From contig JAYGXS010000008.1 in NCBI GenBank assembly GCA_036362985.1, positions 11,075,896 through 11,139,895 of the forward strand: a stretch of 64,000 bases of DNA, read 5' to 3'. Origin of the DNA: Ligula intestinalis. Lineage: Eukaryota > Platyhelminthes > Cestoda > Diphyllobothriidea > Diphyllobothriidae. Shown here piece after piece: positions 9,990 to 22,600 of this stretch; the stretch's first letter is position 1; the number at the start of each line of letters is the position of its first letter. Below the pieces are notes generated by a model that searched no databases, was not told the origin of the DNA, and worked only from the letters and a program-made list of their open reading frames with translations. The position numbers and the translations under genes are program-made.

Positions 9990-11239
9990 TCTGCTGAATG
10001 CGACTAGCTCCTGACGGACGGAATCTAGGCTTCTAAAGTTCGACTATAGTAAACTACGACATCTACCACGTGGTCCTCACAGTAGGTCCTACACCTGCGA
10101 CTTGCGTGCGAAATAGTTTATAGTGAGGCAGACTGTCACCGTATCTACTGCGCTCTTTCACCTACCTTGCTCCAGTAGCAAGACAGTATAAAGACGACCG
10201 AGGTGGACGCGAACGCAGTACTTGACAAAGGTAGAAATCACCCCTACGCAAGTCGTGTGTGAAAATATGTACTTGATTACAATAAGGGCTACTCAGGTGC
10301 TTCGCGAAGATGCCATTAAGGTCATGTTGCAGTGAAGACACTCAGTCCTGAGCAGGAGCGGGTTATCCCGACTTTTGGAGGGTTAAAGAGAAATATGCTG
10401 ATAAGAGGTGGTTAAGTAGAGCTCTCAAGGCTCAGCCACGCTCTCGTTTCCCACTCCCATTCATTTGTCAAGTCTGCCAATCATCTGTCGACGCAGTGAT
10501 GGACGAAACTGAACAACACCTCTAAGCGTGCATCACGCCCGACCTGATCCCCAACTGCAGATGTTCCATGCTAAAAAAGGAGTGGCTTAGATTTCATTTA
10601 GATTATAATTCAATGCCACTGTGTGGCGCATTGTTATTACGAGTCGTGGGTGAAGGGTCAAACTCTGGGAATGACCGCTTGCGTCTAGGGCTTTCGTATG
10701 ACTGTTATTTCGGTCGTGGGAGTAGCGCTTACTCAGGATTGAGCGCACGCCAACCTGTGTGCTGGCTTCGATATCTAGTGTGCACCAACAGCTTTAAACT
10801 CATTCTTGCTCCCTTCTGTTAGCCCTGTCTCCCGCCTGTTATCTTTGGGTGATAGCGTGCATTCTCATCTGTCCTTTCACGCCTTCGAGACAGTTTGCGA
10901 GCTCGCCTGATACTATCCTCCCGAGTATTAAGTCCACTCACCGTTTTACGTAGCTTCATTGTGCTCTACCGACACATCACATCTCAGTTAGACTTGAGAA
11001 TCACCCTATCGACAGGATACGGGACTCAGAACCCCGTGATACAGGTGCTTTTCTCCTAACCGTAATCGGAATTTGGTGTAAGGCCACCTATATTACAGGT
11101 GGGGAGGGCGGTTCTTATCCTCATGTCTTGCTAATTGATCCTGCTATCGCACTTAGGTTACCCAATCAAGGCAACATATGTTGAGCATCCAGCCGTGACA
11201 TATCCAGGTTCGCAACCCGAGTTAGCTTAGAAGGACTTA
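9990..11239. other. Anonymous interval
   Basis: No domain-bearing frame and no repeat that I could pair elsewhere in the window. The longest frame (10568-10822, 84 codons) has no recognisable features. Confidence 0.35.
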
Positions 11240-11814
11240 GTGGCGCCAGTTGATTAATAAGTTAATCTTCTAGGCTGCCTTCCAACCAGCGGGTGCCCAC
11301 ATACCTTCTTTAGCTGCGAGTAATACGCAACGATGTAATATGTAACCCCACGTAGTTTTTACTTCAAATAAATGCCTATTTATGTCATTTGAGTGAGCCA
11401 AAGTTAACGTCCCTCCTTCATTTTCGTTCTATCCTCCTCCCACGCCTCTAAAGTTTTACCCTTAGGGTAAGCGTTTAATGTCAGGGCTAAGGTTAAGAGG
11501 TTCGAATTAAGGCTTGGGTTTTGAGTTAGGATCAAGAGTTTAGGTTTTCAACTGCACACTTACCTCTGTACTATTATTGGGATCGCTGGAATTCCCTGAA
11601 GATGCGTTGGTGTACTGCCGCTGTTTAGTCTTTCTGGTCGATATATAATGAGTGACGGCTTCGATCAGCATGACGACAGCAAAGGCCCTAAAAGAACCAA
11701 TTCAAGCCCCAATTCCTGCCCTAATTCGCTAGTTAAACTGCACCCATTTGACTGCAATTTTTCGACCGGGCTTGCGACTGCGCTCATCAGTCGATTTCAT
11801 GTTGCTTACTATAC

Positions 11815-12015
11815 TAAAGTTGCAAAAATTCCCATCAGAGAATTCAGCATATGTAGGCCGTCGTGGCCAGTATTTGCGCTCCTGCAACTTCGGTGTTGAA
11901 CCCTAGGTACCCATCGAGTTCCTTTAACACCGCGGGATCCTTGTTCTCTTTTAGAGTTGCAAAAATTCCAATCAGAGAATTCGGAAGAGTAGTTGGTGAG
12001 CATATGTATGCTTTG
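11815..12015 (+). mobile_element. Insertion inside tandem unit 1 with internal direct repeat
   Basis: Flanked by two similar pieces (AGTTGCAAAAATTCCCATCAG at 11818 and AGTTGCAAAAATTCCAATCAG at 11955). It is absent at the corresponding point of unit 2 (near 13186). Related patches lie near 1066 and 7230. Probably a short retroelement-derived insertion. Confidence 0.55.
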
Positions 12016-12169
12016 CTTTATTCTCAACCTTTTTTATATCAGAAGACTTAAGTACGTGTGTTCTTCATGGTTCACTTAACTGTTACCTCCCACCGGAAAC
12101 GACAATTAAGGCTCTGGATGCTGACCCAGCCGGCTGCAACTAAGACTGCATACACCAACCTTATTGAGC

Positions 12170-12186
12170 GTGTGTGTGTGTGTGTG
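12170..12186 (+). repeat. GT microsatellite in unit 1
   Basis: A GT run followed by ATTTTCAGGTA, present at the same place in unit 2 (about 13346-13367), so it predates the duplication. Confidence 0.85.
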
Positions 12187-12599
12187 ATTTTCAGGTAACC
12201 TAGGCGACGAGGAGTTTGATCCCACCTTAAAGGTTTATTGACGTCATTGACTGACTCAGATCATGCGTCTTAAACAGTGTAGTCTTTGAAGAAACTAGTT
12301 GATAGCTATATTCTAGGATGCACTGACACCAACTAAAACCACAGGGGTGGGGGGGCCATGGGCGTTAATTTAGATGGGGATGACCCATACTCTGTGAACT
12401 TTCTACGATATTTTTTTCTACGGGGTCGAGGTCTAGGGAATAATCACCCGCCATCACACGACTACTAGACACGCGCTCATTTAACCGCCCTGTTTAGGTT
12501 CCAGTAATTATTAGTTGTTTATGGTTGCCTATATAGGACGCGGGAATGGGAAAGCTCCGCCCACCTCGAGTTTTCTTAGTATCAGTGATGTGGCGCTGA

Positions 12600-13735
12600 G
12601 GATTTACCCCACCTTTCTGTGTCATTTAGTTATTGAGTTAGTCCTTAGGGCCCTCTTCTGACCAGCGGATGCCCGCAATCCTTCTTTAGCTTCTAGTACT
12701 AGGCAACGATCTAACATGTTGCCCCACGTAGTTTTTACTTCAAAGAAATGCCTCTTTATGTCATTTGAGTGGGCCGAAGTTAACGTCCCTCCTTCATTTT
12801 CGTTCTATCCCTCTCCCAGGCCTCTGTAAAGTTTTGCGATTTGGGTTAGCGTTTAGTGTTAGGGTTACGGTTAAACTCAGAGGTTTGAAGTACGGCTGTG
12901 GTTTTGTGTTAGAATCCGGAGTTTAAGCTATCAATGTTGTCAACTTCACTCTTACCTCTGTACTATGATTGGGACCACTGTACTTCCTGAGGATCCGTTG
13001 GTGTACTGTCGCTGTTTAGTCGTTCTGATTGAAACGTAAACTAAGGTGTAACGCCTTCAACCAGCATGACGACAGCGAAGGACCAATCCAAGCTTTCCTC
13101 CGTCCAAATTCGCTTATCGAACCGCAACTATTTGATTTCAAATTTGCGATCTTGCTTGCGACTACACTCATCAATCGATTCCATGTTGTGCTTTATTCTC
13201 GAACTTGTTTCTTTTTTATCGGGAGGCTGAAATACGAGCGTGTATGACGGTTCACTTAACTGCTATCTCCCACCGGAAGTGACAGTTAAGGCTCCGGATG
13301 CTGACTCGGTCGGCTGCAACCAATACTGCATAAACCGGCACTAGTGTATGTGTGTGTGTGTGTGTGATTTTCAGGTAGGCTGCGCAACGTGGAGCTTGAA
13401 ATTTATCGGGGTCTGTAACTGACTGCGATTATGCGTCTGAAACAGTGCATCAGTAACGGTAGTAATTGACTGCGTCGCACCGGATTACAGTGTATTCGTT
13501 GAACAAACTGGTCGATGCACGAATACTAAATAAAATCGCAGAGGAGCGTGGGCGTCAATTTAAAGGTGGCGACCCATACTCCGTGACCTTTCTACGGTAT
13601 GCTTCTTCCTGGGCGTTGGGAAGAAGACACCCCACATCTGTGGGAGGCGCTCAATTAACCTGCCCAATTGAGATACCGGTGAGGATGACTTGTGTATGGC
13701 TGCCTCAATAGGACAAGAGGCATAAGAACGCTCGG
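12600..13735 (+). repeat. Long tandem unit, copy 2
   Basis: Second copy of the roughly 1.2-kb unit. Divergence is high but the order of landmarks is conserved, so the duplication is old. It includes GTTAGCGTTTAGTGTTAGGG at about 12853, a telomere-like degenerate tract. Confidence 0.75.
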
Positions 13736-13885
13736 TCCACTTAAAGTAAGTAGCCTAAACTGTAGCCCTAATCTTAACCTTCTCCCTTCCTACCCAAAAG
13801 TTAATATCTGCAGAATCCCCAACCTAGCACCCAACTGTGACCTTACATCTAACCCTAACTTCCACCATAATCCTTAAACTAATTC
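13736..13885 (-). repeat. Degenerate CCTAA/CCCTAA-rich tract
   Basis: Several CCTAA-like words (AGCCTAAACTGTAGCCCTAA, TAACCCTAAC) just after the second tandem unit. It is the complement of the GTTAGGG-like tracts inside the units. Interstitial telomere-like sequence is one possibility; simple degenerate repeat is another. Confidence 0.4.
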
Positions 13886-16180
13886 CCCGGAATATGGCGC
13901 AGAGCTACATGCATTCGTGGCGGTTGCTGTACCCACGTCCCAGTTAGGTGACTATACAAGTAATCATTGTAGAGATCAGTATCAGTATATTTGAGGGATG
14001 CGTAAGTGGGTTACCTTTGAATTCCCTATTTGTACATGCGTGTTTTGGTATCAGAAGAATGGTATCTCAACTTCTTGGCGACGCCAATTGACTAAAGCCA
14101 ATGAGGTGGAATATAGTTAAAAAGAGCAGACAGGGAAAAGACTCCTTGGGGATTTTAGGAGAAAAAAATGTCGTTCATGGGGGTCACCGGGGATTATCAC
14201 AGAAGTGCGGAAAATGTGGCCAAATATTCCCTTTCTGATTGCAGAGTCCGCCAACAAGGTTAAGAAAGCAGAAATATCAGCCGAAATCATTGATAGTCGG
14301 TTGTGGGTTTATGGCCAAACTCATGGAAGCGTCGGTTTTGGCGTACTTTCCCCTAGCCGGTGAAATCTTTTAACGCTGAAACTGTGCTCTCAGGAAGGTC
14401 TAAACAGGTATGAATGACAATAACCAACTTACGGTCGGCGTTGAGACCAGTTGCCAACGTACTTGGTTCAGTTTTGTTCGTACCTACGTACTGAACTCAC
14501 TTTTATATTCGGACTGTTCCATATATAACGAAATTGATTGTCTACTCTTTTTTGGTGCATTCATGTTCTTGAGATTGGCTTCCCGTCATAATTGGTTTGT
14601 AGTTGCTAATCCAAGGGTCAGAGAATAGCAATCGATATCTATCCACTAGCGTAATGATTGCCTTCTTAAATAAAATCCATTGTCCTTGGAATCGCGCAAA
14701 CCGCCGTATCATGGCGTTGGAGTTTTTCCACTGAACAGTTACTCCTTGTACTTTTAACGCTCTCTGTTTGACCGCTTAGCTCAGCTCAGAGAGGACAAGC
14801 ACATGCAGTGATCTGTATCCTTTGAGCTGAGACGCACATCGAGGAATTTTGGCGCTGACTGCTTCGTGAGTTTCAGTGTTCAGTTATGCCAATGCAGATT
14901 GAGCAGGCTAAACGTCTGCTGAAGACTGTAGCTACCGGTTGGTTTGTACTATGCTTATTAAGGACGATCGAGCTTTTCTAAAGCCCTCAAAAATGTATTT
15001 GTGGCTGGATGATGTCGCAAATTGGACGCCTCTATGTGTCTGACGATCTGCGATGGGGGGTGGGAGATGTAGACGCGCAATCACTGGAACCAAAAACGTT
15101 ATTCACTTTACATTTAGGATTCACCCTTGAAGCTATCTTCAGGCAGACCTCATGGGATACGGCCGAATAACTGTCTTAGCGTCTTATGAAACTTTATCGA
15201 CCTAGGTTTTGGTTTGGTCCACTTCCTCAGTGCCTCCGGCCGACCACAGCTATGCGAAACAGGCAGAACCATTCCATAGTTCCTGTAAGAGGTTGTCACA
15301 GCAAGTGTGGCCTGCCTGATGTGCGACCAAAGCCGGTGTGCTTGTCTGAGCTTTGATAACTACGATAGAAATTGAAATGACCAGTTCTGATGTTTTTTTT
15401 CGCCAGCCGACTGACTCGAGCCAGAGTCAGCTGTCTGTTTGACCAACGTCCGATCTTCGGCAGACAGCACTTTTCCAAGTTGCGTTCCGTTAGCGGTTGC
15501 CATACAGCATACGCCTGATTCGGTTTTGCACTGCAATGTCAGTCAGGGGCTTGAACATGCAGCCGCATGGGGATGGCTATTCGGTACTTGAATTGTGCCA
15601 CCGTATTTAGTGGCGCAGTTAGCGCACTTTTATGTGTATTTCACTTCAAAAAGGTTTTTTCCCCGGAAATAATCCCTGCGAAAAAGCCTGTAGTTACTGT
15701 CACCGGAGCCGACATTTAACGTATGGAATGGGAAATTTTGGACCATCCTGGTAGGGGCGCGGTTCGTTGTCTTCCGCAGTTTGGAGAGGAGAAAATGTGT
15801 GTATCGATACAAACAGTGGAGATGTTTAAGCAGCAAGCATAGTAAGCACAATTAACATAGTCGTAAGGTTTATGAAGGTTAAACTGTTTAATATCCTATC
15901 TTTTACTTTTACGGACTGTGGTTGACGACGGCTAATTGCTGGGCTTGATATGCTTGTCCGTGAGGTCTCTGTCTTGAGCTGTCAATCTCAAGGGGCGATA
16001 ATACCCCGTAGCCTAAGCGATCATATTTGAAGCTTTTCCTTCACGAGTATCGCGTCTTTATTTATCCGCACTTTCAAAATCGTAGCGGAGTCCATCTTTA
16101 GAGGTAAAAGCGGCAACAGATGTATGGCGTAGGAGTTAATCCAACACAGCAACACCACTCCGGAGGTGACTGCAGAGGGC
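13886..16180. other. Anonymous interval
   Basis: About 2.3 kb without a recognisable domain, splice-supported exon or repeat partner, apart from a weak stretch near 15070-15095 that recalls family H flanks (CGCAATCACTGGAACCAAAA). No gene is supported. Confidence 0.35.
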
Positions 16181-16189
16181 TCTCTATGT

Positions 16190-16560
16190 CGACGACAAAT
16201 CGATAAATCGATTGACTGCTATCGGCAATCACACCCGACAGAACAACTCGCTGATAGTTCGCCCGTCGGCTTTGACGGTGTCCGCAACTAGCTTCATCAA
16301 GCTGAAGGCAGATGCAGCGCCTAGCTGAATTATAGTGAAAGTAGACTCTTAGCATCTGCCCCGCTCTCTCACAACTTCCATGCCTGTACCTGATGTCGAG
16401 ACAAAAGTCAAGAAAACCGGAGATAGGAGAGGGCGCCGGTAGCTGGTGCGGCCGAGGCCGCCGCTAAGCGTGCCACTACGCTCAGAACCGTCAGTTTCAC
16501 AAGGTGAGCACGGAACGGCTGGCCAGATAGCCCTTCTGACTAAACAGACGAGGGCGTGAC
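16190..16560 (+). repeat. Dispersed family B copy
   Basis: Contains TTTGACGGTGTC, CAAGCTGAAGGCAGATGCAG, AAAGTAGACTCTTAGCATCTGCC, TCAAGAAAACCGGAGATAGG and GGTGCGGCCGAGGCCGC in the usual family B order. Confidence 0.6.
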
Positions 16561-16773
16561 CATCAACGCCGCCAGCACGCCGTCCGCAACTTGGCTAGGG
16601 GCCACCAGCCGGTATTTACTCCTTTTGATCAGAGAGAGAGATAGAAAGAAACATTAATCAGGGAAACCCAGTGGGAGCGCAAGCGCACAAACCGCCAGGG
16701 AATCAGATCCTAGGAAAACCGCAAACGCACACCAGGCCGTCGGGGGCCATGGTTTGCTGAAGCGTGGCGTTGC

Positions 16774-16777
<4 letters not shown>

Positions 16778-16805
<28 letters not shown>
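16778..16805 (+). repeat. CA microsatellite
   Basis: A CA run at the left margin of the duplicated block. It is not present at the margin of the second copy. Confidence 0.9.
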
Positions 16806-16807
<2 letters not shown>

Positions 16808-16809
<2 letters not shown>

Positions 16810-17650
16810 GATAGTTCCCCCGTCGATTTCGACGATGAGCACCACGTGCTCCAAATAGCCGCAGCAAACGCTAAAGCAAACCGCAGCATACACAGAGGCA
16901 AGCTGGGCAAGCAACACGAAAGCGACAGCAAGCGGGAGCAACGCAGAGAACTCGTGCGAGAGAAAACAGGAATTTAGGCAGACTCGCACCGAATCTACCC
17001 ACACGCTCGCCACTCCCACCGTTTCTGGGGATGAGGGAGGGTGTAGATGGCTGGCGCAATAAACACTCAGCACGCGCACACTTGCCACAGCCATCTCGCT
17101 AGGTATGCTCCCGGTTGCGCGGGAGCGCCATAAAGGCCACATTAAGAGGGAGCCATTGCAGCCTGGCTCTCAGTCCTCCCTCTCCTCCCGTACGCACACA
17201 CAGACACACGCGTACAGAAGGAGCAGCTACGTGGGGGCCCGTTTTCCCGTCAGTTGACAGACCCTCCAAGCCACGGCCTTTAGCGCACTGTGATAGATTC
17301 AGACGCATTCAGATTTATTATAGTGAGGAAGGAAACGCGCCGAGGTCGACCTCACTCTCTCCCCCACCGCATAGTGACCGCATAGCTTTTCGGGCACCCG
17401 CAGTGGGGCCTGAAACCCAGTGGGAGCGCGAGCGCAGTCACCAACAGGGAATCAGAAGTGAGAGAAAGTGCCAGCGCCTTCCAGGCCGCAGGGACCGTGG
17501 TTGGCTTAAGACTGGCATTGCATGTGCTTGCAGACCATTGGGTCTCAGAAGGGTGAGAGCAGCCCTGCATGAAGCCTGGGCCAACACCCTCCTGAGAGGG
17601 GTAACCAGTCAGTCAACGACTGAAAGGCACTACCCATGCTCCGTTGCCGG
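16808..17650 (+). repeat. Family B, long copy at left end of block 1
   Basis: Runs from GTTCCCCCGTCGATTTCGACG through AGACTCGC...ATCTACCC, GACCGGGG-like sequence, CGCTAGGTATG plus a hairpin (17107-17126), ATAAAGGCCACATT, AGCCACGG.CTTTAGCGCAC, TTATTATAGTGAGGAAGG and ACTACCCATGCTC. It is repeated at 37600-38475 and, truncated, at 23660-24285. Confidence 0.8.
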
Positions 17651-17719
17651 CCGGCGTCCGTGGGCGAGGCTGAAAGGAGAGCAAGAGACAACTGGTGATA
17701 TTTGCAATTGTGGACGTGC

Positions 17720-17866
17720 AAAAGAAGAAGAAGAAGAAGAAGACGAAGAAAAAGTTAAAGAAGAAGGGGGAGAAGAAGGGGGAGAAGAAGGGGGAGAAGA
17801 AGAAGAAGAAGAAGAAGAAGAAGAAGAAGAAGAAAAAGAAGAAGAAGAAGAAGAAGAAGAAGAAAG
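17720..17866 (+). repeat. AAG microsatellite in block 1
   Basis: About 150 bp of AAG/GGG-interrupted purine repeat. On the minus strand it is a CTT tract downstream of element A and may be its 3' tail. Length differs from the second block (about 100 bp at 38546-38646). The Glu/Lys/Phe-rich frames here are not genes. Confidence 0.9.
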
Positions 17867-17889
17867 TGAAAGAGGGAGATAGGAAGAGG

Positions 17890-18690
17890 AGGCGAGGGGG
17901 GAACGCAGACAGGCCGAGAGAGAGAGGGGAGGAAATCCAGTATAGAAAAGAATAATGAGAGCAAAAGCTCAGCTTACCTTGCAGCATACAATCTTCAGTG
18001 ACTACTGAGGCTGACGTTTGTGCTCAAGGCAGAACTGTAGGCGCCGCTATTATGATTGTGAGTGCGGTAATGGAGCGAGTAATATAATTAGAATGAGGTA
18101 GAAGTGCGGCAAAGAGAAGCAATCGAATAGAGTCAGTAAGCCTTGTGTTAGTTGGACTGATGCAGCCTACGAAGAGAAGTGTGAAGTTGCTAATTTTTTC
18201 AGTGCGCATGCATTCTAAGGGCGCTTCAGTACGATTCAGTCCAGGTGACGTCACCTCCTGAACGAGGGTACCATGAGTCACTATTTTTAGCCGCCTCTCT
18301 CATAAACCCATGGCGTGACCTAGCGATGCAGCTGCATAAAATCGATTATCTGATTTTCCATGCCGTCGTATGAGAGGCGAGCAGTCGCGGATGTCCGACA
18401 GCGTGTTTATTCGCCTGGGATTTGATAACAAGCGGCTGCACACAACGCGAGTTTGCCAATGCTAAGTTGACGGCGCAGTTGAGTACGGAAAGAAGGAGAG
18501 TACTTCAGGAAAGGACAAGGTACCCAATACGGTTATTGCCAGGAGTCCGACACTAAGTTGGGTGACGACATACATGTCCTGTGAGAAGTGATACTGAAAC
18601 TAAACCAAGCTTCTTAATCCTAGACCGGAGCTATTATGGGGTAGTAAAAGGAAGACAGTATTCGACAAATTCAGCAAGAACGGCCTCCAC
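17890..18690 (-). other. Element A 3' untranslated region, copy 1
   Basis: Conserved with 38670-39522 but without a conserved long frame. It lies between the zinc-finger end of the element A frame and the CTT tract. Assigned as 3'UTR by position only. Confidence 0.5.
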
Positions 18691-21600
18691 TTACCTGGGT
18701 TCCCGGCAAACTTGACGACGCAATCGTAAAGCGAGGCGACTAGTGAGTGGGGCTGAGGCTGGTGGTGGGATGTGTGAGGTGCTGGGTGTGCCGACATCAC
18801 GGTCAGTGCCGCTGTCGTGAATGCGCATGTGACCTAGTAGGCCCATGCGATGAGCGAATGATCGGGGGCAGTGTGGGCAGTAAAGGCGGCGGTCTCGTCT
18901 GTGTGTTGGTGCTCCAGGCACAAGTTCACCAGTCTATGTGCGATGGATTCGCAAGTGACCGACTAGACCGATGCGTGAGGTCAGTGTGCGATTGCAGTGA
19001 GGGCATATCAGGCCCACAGAGCCGGTGGGGGGTTCAGGTGTGCGAGTTATGGCGGGTGGTGATGTGTCGGAAGGGGTGGAGGAAGTTGCGGGTGGGTTGG
19101 AGTCGGTGGATGAGGGCAGCGAGGCATCTCTCCCGTTGGTGATTTCCGTAGAGGTGGATGGTGGAGTAGGGTCTGGTGGAGTGTTTGGTGCATTAGCCGT
19201 GGATGCTGTCGGAGGAGGGTTGCATGGCTTCCGGAGGTGACCGACCAATCCAATGCCTGCACGGAAGGTGAGACTTGCGTTAACAGCACGGACACCTTGG
19301 GCGGAGTTGGGTGGTGGCAGCGTGCGTCCGTGTGTTGTGAGACTTGCGTGCCGTCCGTTTTGCCTTGGTGGCGGCGATCCGACCGGCTTCGTGATTGCGG
19401 CGCCCGTTTTGACCGCTCTGCGCCACGTAGTTCGGTCCAGGACAAGCTCCTCCCAATTCAACGCGTTGACTTTGAGACGCTTCAATGAGTTCTTCAGAGT
19501 ATCCTTGTAGCGTCTCTTCTGTCCTTTTTTGCGACGAGGGCCGACGACGACATCGCCATAGAGCAGTCGCTTGAGTAGTCGTTCGTATTTCACAAGTACC
19601 ACGTGACCGCTCCAGCGCAGTTTTATCTGCCTGAGCATGGCCTGGATGCTGAGAACTCCCGTTTTCTCCAGGATTTCCGTGTCCGGAATCCTTTTTTGCC
19701 ACTTCGCCTTCAATATGCGGCGTAGGCAGCTGATATGAAAGTGGTTCAGCTTCCGCGCTTGGCTAGCATAGACAGTCTAAGTCCCCGCATGCGTGTTGAC
19801 AACACACCAGGCTTGTACATCTTCAACTTCGTTGACAATTGAAAACCATGACGATTCCCTACGGAGGCTTGGAGCCGACCGAAGGCTTGACTGGCTTTGG
19901 AGATTCTGCGGGCAATCTCGGTGTCTATTTTAGTTTTGCGGGAAAGCGTACTGTCGAGGTAAGTGATGTTGTCCACGTTTTGCAGTTCGGCTCCATTGAT
20001 TTTGATGCGTGCGGGGTTGAGGTCAGCACCTGGCGGCGGTTTATGCATAACCACCGTCTTGTCCGTGTTGATGGTGAGGCCAAAGTTGGCGCAACCTGCT
20101 GCACAGAGGTCCGTGCTCCTTTGCATGTCCGCTTCGGTGGTGGTGTTGAGAGCGCAGTCGTCCGCAACCAGCAGATCATGGACTGTGGTTGTGGAGATGC
20201 GCGTGGGGGCCTGCATCGGACGAATGTTGAGGTTTCCGTCCGTTCTGTAGTTTATGGGGATTCCGGGACACTCGTCATGGTAAGCGTCCATCAGCATGGC
20301 AGAGAACATGAGACTGAAGAGTGTGGGTGCAAGGACACGGCACTGCTTCACTCCATTGGTCACTGCGAAGGCCTCAGACAGCGTTCCGTAGTCCGTGACG
20401 CGCGCCATCATCCCATCATGGAGTTGTCGAACCATGTGGGTGAAGTGTTCCGGACAGCCAAACTTCTGCATAACCTTCCAAAGTCCGGGCCGGTTCCCGG
20501 TGTCGAATGTTTTTGTCAGATCTACGAACGTAGTGTAGATGTAGGTCCGCATCTCTTGACATTTCTCCTGCAGCTGACGCGCGGCAAATATCATGTCAGT
20601 GGTCCCGCGGTGACGTCGAAAACCACACTGACTTTCAGGCAGAAGCCCTTGTTCCAGGTGGCTATTCAGACGATTGGAGAGAATGCATGCAAAGATTTTT
20701 CCGGCAATATTCAGCAGTGAGATGCCGCGGTGGTTGTCACAGGCCTGGCGATTCCCCTTACGCTTGTAGTGGTGGACGATGGTGGTGTCCTTGAAATCCT
20801 GGGGAACTTATGCCTGTCGCCACATCTCTTGGAACAGGGTTGTGAGGTGAGTTATGAGTTGGTGACCACCCTATTTATAGATCTCCGCCGGGATCCCGTC
20901 GGACCCGGGTGCCTTCCCGCTGGACAGCTGCTGCACAGCCTTGAGGGTCTCCTCAGGGTTGGGTAGGAGATCGAGGTCAGCATTAATTTCAACTTGCGGC
21001 AACCGCTCAGTGGCAGCCTCAGAGGTGGTAGAGGGCCGGTTGAGTACACTTTGGAAGTGCTCGGTCCAGTGGCTGAGAAGTTAGGTTTTCTCAGTGACGA
21101 ACGTGGTACCATCCGCGCTGAGAAGCAGGGCTGTGCCTCTCACTACGGGGCCGTAGACTGCTTTGAGCGCAGCGAAGATGTTCTTCCATTCATTGCGATC
21201 CGCATAGCCTTGGATTTCCTCACCCCTACGAGCCATCCAAGCATCCTGCATTTCCCGCAGCCGCTGCTGTACAAGACGGTGACTTTGGTAGTAGGCTGCT
21301 TTCGTGGCGTCGGTAGGGTGAGCGACATATTCGTTGCGGAGGCGATTCTTTTCAGAGATGAGAGTACTGATGGCTGCATCGTTTTCGTCGAACCAGTATT
21401 GTTGTTGGCGGGGCGCAGGCCCAAGAATGCGTTTGGCAGTGGATTGAACAGCGTCTCGTAGTTGACACCATCGGGTCTCCACGGAGGTGTTCTCTTCTGC
21501 GATTGGGAGGTTATCTAGCTGGTGGGTCAACGCGTTGCTGAAACGCAAACGGTTGGCAGGCAAGTTTAGCAGATCAGTATTTAACTTACCTGAGGCTCGC

Positions 21601-22600
21601 TTACCTTGAGGTCTCCTGCGTGGTTGAAGACGGATCCGCATCTTGGAAATGATGAGACGATGATCGGTATCACCATCGGCACCCGGCATTGCCTTTGTCA
21701 CTAACACGTTCTGCTGGTCGCGTCGCCGCACGAGAACATAATCCAGAAGATGCCACTGACGAGACCTGGGGTGCATCCAGGTCGTCTTGTGCTGCAGCGG
21801 TTGGCTGAAGTAGGTGTTTGTCAGTATGAGACGGTGCACCGCGCAGGTGCGAAGGAGGAGTAAGCCATTGTCGTTGAGTCCTCGGAGGCCGTGGGGTCCG
21901 AACACTCCTCTCCAGGCGACGTGGTCTGGGCCAACGCGGGCATTGAAGTCACCGAGCACTATCAATTTTTCCGCCTTCGGCACAGAGGCCAGGAGGGCGT
22001 GCAGATCATCGTAGAACTTGTTCTTTGTCTCGTCGGAGCTGGTCATCAGAGGAGCGTAGACACTAACGATGTTGGCAAATTGGCCACCCCAGAGAGGCAG
22101 GCGGAGGCTCATCAAGTGTTCGTTGATGGCCTGCGACGTACAGGGTAGTCATCCCACGATTTCCTTCCGGATGTCAAAGGCGACGCCGACTTCGCGTCGC
22201 TCTGCCGTCGAACGGCCCACATAGAAGAAGGTGTAGCCCGCACCCACCTCTTCTATGGAACCTTCACAGGAGAAGCGGGTTTCACTGAGTGCGGCGATGT
22301 CCACTTGAAGTGCACCAGTCCCCGGGCGATGAGCCCTGTTCTCCGTTCCGGTCGAATGCTCCTAGGGTTATCTAAAAGGGAACGAACATTCCAAGCGCCG
22401 AAGAGGATAGGACTTACCTGGGCTCCCTGAGCTGTCGTCCTGTGAGCTCTGGGAGCTGTCCTGCTGGAAGGAAACGGGTTAGTGGGAGGGTGGGGAATTG
22501 AGAGGTTTTGATTAGCGTTTGTAGTGTTTCGACCGCGTGTATACAGTCTGACAGCCACGGTCAGCTGGCAGATGTCGTGATCCAGCGTGTTTGGAACCAT
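18691..22600 (-). pseudogene. Element A copy 1: non-LTR retrotransposon APE-RT-C2H2 polyprotein, dead
   Basis: Encoded on the minus strand. Domain order: a leader from about 22600; AP-like endonuclease beginning FGAWNVRSLL, then [12 protein letters not shown], and ending [10 protein letters not shown] plus TDHRLI (22445-21600); a linker; RT with PQDFKDTTIVH, GISLLNIAGKIFACILSNRL, QCGFRRHRGTTD, motif A FVDLTKTFDT, VTNGVKQCRVLAPTLFS and motif C LLVADDCALNT (20800-20130); then KIRLRWSGHV-type tail and [12 protein letters not shown] (about 19600-19400). The C-terminus has two C-x2-C-x12-H-x3-H zinc fingers (CPHCNRTL..., CPHCPRSF...; 18870-19000) and one degenerate finger before them. Lesions: a frameshift near 22290, TGA 22149, TAA 21081, TAG 20871, TAA 20808, a frameshift between 19746 and 19713, and TAG 18934. 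Between 22150 and 19746 all parts share one frame, so this was one long ORF. Confidence 0.9.

Larger units (their letters stand above)
11240..12560 (+). repeat. Long tandem unit, copy 1
   Basis: Colinear with 12600-13735. Shared landmarks are ACGTAGTTTTTACTTCAAA, GTTAACGTCCCTCCTTC, a degenerate GTTAGG-like stretch, AGCATGACGACAGC, a TG run with TGATTTTCAGGTA, and GACCCATACTC.GTGA. It carries an extra piece of about 200 bp (11815-12015) absent from unit 2. No conserved reading frame spans it. Confidence 0.75.

Noticed and set aside
17115..17882. 255-codon + frame ending in a Glu-rich tail
   Set aside because: Runs through family B repeat DNA and an AAG tract; no domain, and the second block breaks the frame.
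19839..20720. 293-codon + frame
   Set aside because: Antisense shadow of the element A RT, which carries the recognisable motifs on the minus strand.
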